DNA from: Euryarchaeota archaeon UBA53
GTDB taxonomy: Archaea > Thermoplasmatota > Poseidoniia > Poseidoniales > Poseidoniaceae
Assembly: GCA_002507425.1 (NCBI GenBank)
Contig: DAZU01000109.1
Span: 463-6,495 of the forward strand
Length of the DNA stretch: 6,033 nucleotides
Direction: 5' to 3'
Under the pieces are notes generated by a model, which worked only from the letters and a program-made list of their open reading frames with translations, was not told where the DNA came from and ran no database searches. This document shows, piece by piece, positions 1 to 5,000 of the stretch (positions are counted from its first letter, which is position 1; each line of letters starts with the position of its first letter). A program made the translations under genes and the position numbers.

Positions 1-356
1 TTGTCTATGGTTCCTCCGGTATGGGCAAGACCTCTACCTGCAAGCATCGGCACGGTTGCACCCGCTGCGCGTAGAGCTGGGGCCAGAATGATACTCATTT
101 TGTCACCAACTCCTCCCGTTGAATGCTTGTCAACCCTTCCTGGAGCAGCCTGCATTCGCTCACCGGCAGAGAGCATTTCTTGGGTAAGGTTGCTAGTTTC
201 CTCAGTGCTTAATCCATTAATCTGACAAGCCATCAAAAAGGCTCCAAGTTGTTCCTTTGGTAAAGTATCGATATTTCTACAAATGAATTCAAAGTCAGCA
301 GATTCTAAATGCCCACCATCTCGCTTTACCGCTAAGATTTCAGGCATTGTCCGCAT
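1..356 (-). CDS. deoA: Thymidine / pyrimidine-nucleoside phosphorylase, N-terminal part (cut by the left window edge)
   Basis: This enzyme cleaves thymidine (or uridine) with phosphate to give the free base and (deoxy)ribose-1-phosphate in cytoplasmic nucleoside salvage. 118 complete codons are visible, about a quarter of the usual 430-440 residues; the gene continues beyond position 1. An N-terminal helical domain (about residues 5-68, with the family-typical KRDGG at 11-15) is followed by the phosphate-binding signature VDKHSTGGVGD at 75-85 and by GRGLAHTGGTID at 107-118. By E. coli DeoA numbering, the phosphate ligands K84, S86, S95 and T123 correspond to K77, S79, S88 and T116, all present. 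S113 is replaced by A106, which is unusual. I chose ATG at 356 because GGTG lies 5 nt upstream; an in-frame ATG at 347 is an alternative. It starts 8 nt after the oxygenase stop, so it is probably co-transcribed. The family call is firm; thymidine versus broader pyrimidine specificity cannot be decided from this fragment. Confidence 0.92.
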   Translation of the reverse strand, partial: MRTMPEILAVKRDGGHLESADFEFICRNIDTLPKEQLGAFLMACQINGLSTEETSNLTQEMLSAGERMQAAPGRVDKHSTGGVGDKMSIILAPALRAAGATVPMLAGRGLAHTGGTID

Positions 357-361
357 ACTAA

Positions 362-365
362 CACC
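362..365 (-). promoter_or_regulatory. Ribosome binding site (GGTG) for the phosphorylase
   Basis: On the minus strand GGTG stands 5 nt before the ATG at 356 and overlaps the TAG stop of the upstream oxygenase (365-367) by one base. It matches the GGTGA-type Shine-Dalgarno core and supports the start at 356 over the in-frame ATG at 347. Its position suggests translational coupling to the upstream gene. Confidence 0.6.
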
Positions 366-1297
366 TAAGACGCCAGTCCGATTTCGACAAGGCGTTGATG
401 TAGGTATTCTCCGGCGGTAATGGAATCGTAGAGAACTTCTCCTCCAGTCATTTCAACGAATTCTGGACGAGGCGTCAAATCAACTTCATTTCTTGGGTGA
501 ACAAACATTGGCATTGAATATCTGTCTGTGAAAGCATCTGGAGGGTTGACGACTCTGTGCGTTGTAGATTTGAATAATCCATTGGTGAGATTTTCCAACA
601 TGTCACCGCTGTCAACTATTATGTGGTCGTGATTTCCTTCGACCTCAATCCACGACCCATCATGATCCATTACCTGCAAGCCATCAGCGGTTGCACCAAC
701 TAGCAGCGTGATAAAATTGATATCTTCATGTTGAGCACTTCTTTCAGCACCAACAGGAGCATTTTCTCCAAGAGCAGGATAATGAATGACGCGCAGTATT
801 GTGTTTCCATTTTCAGCCATATCGGGTAACCAGGTTTCTGATTTCTCTAGGTACAATGACGCTGCTGCCAATAATTCTAGACTCATTGATTCCATGGAAA
901 CATAAAGTCCATCGATGCTAGATTCAAATTCGTCAGGGTTCGATGGCCAGATATTTCTTGGGAAATCCGGGTCATCTATTGTCCTGCCAGTCTGCCAGAA
1001 TTCTTTCAAATCTGGTGCTGGATTGTCTTTGGCATGTTCGATTCCATATGGAGTATAGCCTCGCTGTCTCGAGAGTTCTTTTTGCTCATACTGATTTTTT
1101 TCTTCTTGTGGTAATTTGAAGAAGTCATCCGCAACAGTGTAAGATTTCTTAATTGTTTCAATGTCAATTCCGTGTCCAGTGAGTGCGAAGAAACCAATAT
1201 CTTGAAGCGATTCCCCGACCATTCTAACGAATTTATCTCTTCTCTCCCCACCAGCACGCCAGTCAGAGAGGTCACATACAGTTAAACTTCTACTCAT
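365..1297 (-). CDS. Fe(II)/2-oxoglutarate-dependent oxygenase, isopenicillin-N-synthase-like family
   Basis: A cytoplasmic non-haem iron oxygenase that should couple 2-oxoglutarate decarboxylation to oxidation of an unknown small molecule. Positions below count from the GTG at 1306. The N-terminal DIOX_N-type domain has IGFFALTGHG (37-46), FFKLPQEEK (62-70), RGYTPYG (82-88) and DLKEFWQTGR (99-108). The catalytic double-stranded beta-helix has the iron triad H193-x-D195 and H250 (in KSTTHRVVNP) and the 2-oxoglutarate-binding R262-x-S264. The C-terminus, SITAGEYLHQRLVEIGL, resembles a widespread group of bacterial family members with no assigned substrate. At about 310 residues it is full length. 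Two starts are possible: GTG at 1306, inside the preceding gene, or ATG at 1297, 1 nt past its TGA stop. I prefer 1297 (MSRSLTVCDLSDW) because it is ATG, has GTGA 5 nt upstream, and leaves the usual short lead-in. Thymine-7-hydroxylase and IPNS are distant relatives; no substrate can be read from sequence alone. Confidence 0.93.
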   Translation of the reverse strand: MSRSLTVCDLSDWRAGGERRDKFVRMVGESLQDIGFFALTGHGIDIETIKKSYTVADDFFKLPQEEKNQYEQKELSRQRGYTPYGIEHAKDNPAPDLKEFWQTGRTIDDPDFPRNIWPSNPDEFESSIDGLYVSMESMSLELLAAASLYLEKSETWLPDMAENGNTILRVIHYPALGENAPVGAERSAQHEDINFITLLVGATADGLQVMDHDGSWIEVEGNHDHIIVDSGDMLENLTNGLFKSTTHRVVNPPDAFTDRYSMPMFVHPRNEVDLTPRPEFVEMTGGEVLYDSITAGEYLHQRLVEIGLAS

Positions 1298-1298
1298 T

Positions 1299-2045
1299 TC
1301 ACTCACTGCGTAGTTTTGCGATTAGTTTTAGCATTTCGATATATAGCCAGACAAGAGTAATTACCAATCCAAACGCTCCATACCACTCCATGTTTTTGGG
1401 AGCACCATGTTGGACACCGTTCTGGATCATTGCAAAGTCTAGTATCAAGAATAATGCAGCTACTGCTGTGAAAACAACGCTAATTCCAATACCTATTGGT
1501 CCTGCACTGTGAAGGAATGGGACACCAGTTCCAAAGAATGACATAACGAAGTTGAACAGGTAAACAATCATGATGGCTCCGGCCATTGAGATAATCGCTA
1601 TTGTGAACTTTTCTGTCGGCTTAATGACTTCATATTTGTATAACAATAGCATGGTGATGAACACCGCTACTGTTCCAACTAATGCTTGCAAAACCACTCC
1701 TTCAGATCCGCCTAGGTAATAATTTTCTATCATATACGAGAACGCACCAATGAACAATCCTTCAACCAGTGCATAACATGACATCAAAATTTGTGGATTT
1801 GCGGGTCTAACCATGAAGGTAATTATCGCGAGTATAAATCCACCCAAACCCCCTCCAATAATTAGTATTCCAGCTGTTCCTGGTGATTCTAAAACAATAG
1901 AATATGCGAATAAAGCACCTATTGCAACAAGTGCTAGCAGGGCTAGTGTTTTGTTTACAGTTCCCTCAAGGGTCATTCTCTCTGTTGCCATACCACCTTG
2001 GAAATGCCGTGGATTTAGCGCGGGATTACTACTCCTATACACCAT
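1299..2045 (-). CDS. Bax inhibitor-1 / YccA-like seven-helix membrane protein
   Basis: A 248-residue integral membrane protein of the Bax-inhibitor-1/TMBIM superfamily, whose studied members form pH-sensitive calcium leak channels; the role in prokaryotes is mostly unknown. Seven hydrophobic segments are visible at about 33-51, 57-78, 86-106, 118-136, 147-170, 183-203 and 222-243. The most telling stretch is the C-terminus: D203 in LILDFAMI, then NGVQHGAPKNMEWYGAFGL and a final helix ending LKLIAKL, the pattern of the branch often found in actinobacteria (the BaxI_1-type family). E95 in the third helix and D203 are buried acids of the kind that act as the pH or ion sensor in this superfamily. 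The ATG at 2045 keeps the N-terminal SSNPAL motif, which I recall as conserved in this branch; ATG at 1991 has GGTG only 2 nt upstream and would lose it. It follows the surface-protein gene by 32 nt and abuts the oxygenase gene, so it is probably co-transcribed. Confidence 0.93.
   Translation of the reverse strand: MVYRSSNPALNPRHFQGGMATERMTLEGTVNKTLALLALVAIGALFAYSIVLESPGTAGILIIGGGLGGFILAIITFMVRPANPQILMSCYALVEGLFIGAFSYMIENYYLGGSEGVVLQALVGTVAVFITMLLLYKYEVIKPTEKFTIAIISMAGAIMIVYLFNFVMSFFGTGVPFLHSAGPIGIGISVVFTAVAALFLILDFAMIQNGVQHGAPKNMEWYGAFGLVITLVWLYIEMLKLIAKLRSE
1303..1306 (-). promoter_or_regulatory. Probable ribosome binding site (GTGA) for the oxygenase, inside the end of the preceding gene
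   Basis: GTGA lies 5 nt before the ATG at 1297, the same spacing as GGTG before the phosphorylase start. It sits in the last codons of the Bax-inhibitor-like gene, whose TGA is at 1299-1301. The same bases include the alternative GTG start (1304-1306), so this site decides between the two starts. The match is short. Confidence 0.4.
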
Positions 2046-2077
2046 GTGAATCGATTCCGGCTAATGCCGCTCCTTTG
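2046..2077 (-). other. Short spacer between the surface-protein and Bax-inhibitor-like genes
   Basis: This 32-nt stretch is the largest gap in the window. Read on the minus strand it holds AGGAG at 2074-2070, a 4-bp inverted repeat CGGC-ATTA-GCCG at 2069-2058, and directly after it the perfect 10-bp palindrome GAATCGATTC at 2057-2048. AGGAG is 24 nt from the ATG, too far for a normal ribosome binding site unless the small hairpin folds and shortens the path to 12 nt. I see no TATA-like element or T-run terminator here. Confidence 0.35.
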
Positions 2078-5000
2078 TCAATCTTGCGCGGTATTGTTGT
2101 CTATTTGTTGCTGATACCACTCTGCTAGTTGTTCTTCAGACCAGCCTGACTCCAGATATTTCTTGACTTGGTCCTCGCTCCATCCCGGGAATTTGTCCAT
2201 ATTGATTCCAGATTCTTCTTTGAATTCTTTATCCTGATTGGCTAACTCCCAATTTTTGTCGGACTGCATTAGGTCGCCGTTTGTTATACCACCGTCTTCT
2301 TTTTTCTTTGAAAAGAAAATCACAGAGGCTCCTATCAATACAACTATTCCGCCTATTATCAGTGTCAGCATAAACTTCATTCCAGCAGAACTCTCATCAT
2401 CGCTAGTGTCTTCATATGTTTGCTGTTTGTTTTGTTCATTTGAACATCCTTGCGTGTCTGTTGGGGTATCTGGTGCAGTTTCTGGGCAATCATCGATTTC
2501 ATCTGGGACACCATCATTATCCAAGTCCAGTGGAGATTGGTCTTGGTTATCTTCCTCTTCGTCCTCCTCATCGACTACTTGGTCGTCGTCACCAGTGTCA
2601 GGGATGCAGCCCAAGATTGTGTAATCATCTACGCCATCACCATCTGCATCGACTAAATTTAATGCATCAGATGCACTAACCTCTGGTAACGAATTAGCCC
2701 ACAAGATCTCATCGCCATCCTTAATACAATCTGAATCAGTATCCTCAGAGTTTGGATTTGAACCATAAGAGAATTCGCCCATATTTGTTAATCCGTCACC
2801 GTCAGGGTCAAGTTGAGAGTCCTGGTTTGTTCGAGACAGATTATTCTCTACTTCCCAATAATCAGGGATGCCATCAATGTCCGTATCCGTGGTCAAATCG
2901 AATCTGTTCCAATCTGCCCAGAAGGATTCAAGATACGGCTCTGTTACACTTTCCGAGTGTATAATCAGGCCCATTTCTCTGTTTCTCAAAATTGAGTTAT
3001 CGCCCCAATTAATGCTTGAGATGAGCACAGATTCTCCGTCGATTATTACCCCCTTATTGTGCAATTTTGTAACAGTTTCATTCTCACTCATTAAGATAGC
3101 TTCAACATCTCCCTCCCACTCATTTAATGTGTTAACAGCCTCACGAATTCCGGGGTTATCATTAACGTAGTGCTGGTTGATTGCAAGCCTAATTTTTATT
3201 CCTCTATCTGCGGCGTTTTCGAGTGAATCAAGCAGAGGATTTTCCTGCCAACCCCAATACCAATCTAGTTCGAAGTATTGCAGTGATAGAAGTATCTCGC
3301 TATCAGCAGAATTGATGAAATCTGCAAGACCCTGCATACAGTCATCGGGGCATGTTAGTAACTCTCCCGATAATGGGCCGTCAATTGATGTCGCTACAGA
3401 AGGTTGTGCAACATACGCAACTGGAGCTTGGTATGATCCAGCATCTGGTTGAGAGTAGGTTGAATCTTCAACATGTAACTCGCTTGGATTTTCATCGAAT
3501 GCCATCCTTTCTAGAATAATTGAAGCCAAGTCCGTGCTATCAACAATAACGCCCCAGTCTCGATTTCCAACACCATCATCAGGCAGGGATGTTTCTTTCC
3601 AATTACCGGAACCAATCCAAACCTGTGTAGAATCTACAACAGCCACTTTGGAGTGTATATATTGGTACGGAGAAGAAGACGAGGCAGTGAACTGCATGAC
3701 ATCTATGCCTGCGTTTTCCAGTTCCCATGCTATGCCTAGGGTTTGTGAAACAACACTATCTGACCACCAATTTTCTGGTTCATGAATAACCACGATTATT
3801 TCGACACCCCTGTTTGATGCGTCAATAAGAGCCATAGCAAGTTTTGGATGATGTAGTTGATACACATGCAGATGTATAGAATCGTTTGCGTGATTAATCA
3901 TTTGGATTACTTCATCCATGCCATCCTCTGGTCCGATTAACGGAATTACTGAGGTATCATCTGTGAATGTATTTACTCCGCAAAAGTGACTTGCGCCAGC
4001 GACAGACCATCTCATTTCCCAGTCATTTGACCTGTTAGTATCAAGCATGTCTCCACAGCCATCACCACGTAAATACAGTATTCTGTCTACTGTTGTGACA
4101 GGCTCAGCAATCGATGGGCCATCCCAACCAATCACGCTTGTAGGCCCATTTCCGTAAACAAAGGTGTCGGCAACAATACCCTCTGGAGAAACTAATTGAA
4201 TTGATGCACCACTGTTTGGCATCCACACAGGGTAATCCATCACTTCGTCAGCATCGACAATCACAGTTGCACCCATTGCTTTGACAGAATTAGAATCAGG
4301 GCTAACAATTAGAGAAGATCCTGCTTCTATTTCCCCAGAAATAAAAGAGCCATTGAACATAATTCCCCCTGTTGTAGTTTTGCGAATTATCCAACCATTC
4401 AATATTGCAGTCATATCCCCTGTATTGGTTATCTCAAAGAACTCGTCATTTGTGGAGTCACTTTTCTCTTCAAACATAAATCTGCTAAATATCAAATCAT
4501 TAAATCCAGCAAAAGCAGAGAAATCAGGCTCTGGTGCGCCGGGTGTAGGCCATGGCAAAGCTGTTCCATTTGCGTCCATGGTTTTACAGTCAGTGGTGAT
4601 TGTCCATACGACAAAATCAACTACAACACCATCTGGATTTTCTAAAGACACCGAATCTCCCAAGCCGCTAATGAAGTATTCTGGAGCTGTAATCACTGCA
4701 CGCTCATTTGGAGCGAGTAAGGTGTTGGATGAATTCCAAATCCTGTCTTCTCTAGCATGAAATAAATCGTTACCACTAGATAGCATTCTCCAAGATTCTA
4801 AATCAATAATTTCAGTTCCATTGTTCAGGACTTCAATCCAGTCATCACTCGGAACTATTGTATCACTAGAGCAATGTGCTAATATTTCTGTAATCTCAAG
4901 AGAATTTGAGCCATTATATGGTGAGGTGTCTGGATTGGGCATACCAGGTGTGGGATATGGTGCTTGAGACCAGTCTCCGTTCCAGAACCAATTCGATTCT

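Noticed and set aside
1..225. Plus-strand open frame at the left edge
   Set aside because: The opposite strand codes for an unmistakable thymidine phosphorylase N-terminus with catalytic signatures; the plus-strand translation has no recognisable domain and is an antisense shadow.
1006..1275. Second minus-strand open frame inside the oxygenase gene
   Set aside because: It lies wholly inside the oxygenase in another frame, and its Lys/Ser-rich translation shows no domain, while the oxygenase frame carries continuous family motifs.
2046..2077. Transcription terminator between the surface-protein and Bax-inhibitor-like genes
   Set aside because: The stem is only 4 bp and no T-run follows on the minus strand, so neither a bacterial hairpin terminator nor an archaeal poly-T terminator is supported.
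1813..2128. Plus-strand open frames crossing the spacer at 2046-2077
   Set aside because: They are antisense to the first helices of the Bax-inhibitor-like protein and to the tail of the surface protein, with no convincing start signal or domain.
2238..2624. Plus-strand open frame with a poly-Ser run
   Set aside because: The Ser run is the reverse complement of the Asp/Glu-rich spacer codons of the surface protein, a composition artefact.
2888..3955. Degenerate, inactive PLD region
   Set aside because: Both motifs keep His, Lys, Asp and the Asn of GSxN at the right spacing; only one Gly-to-Ser change is seen, so loss of activity is not indicated.
4281..4760. Plus-strand open frame of 159 codons
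   Set aside because: It is antisense to the LTD region, which shows clear repeated domain motifs in the minus frame; nothing in the plus-strand translation is recognisable.
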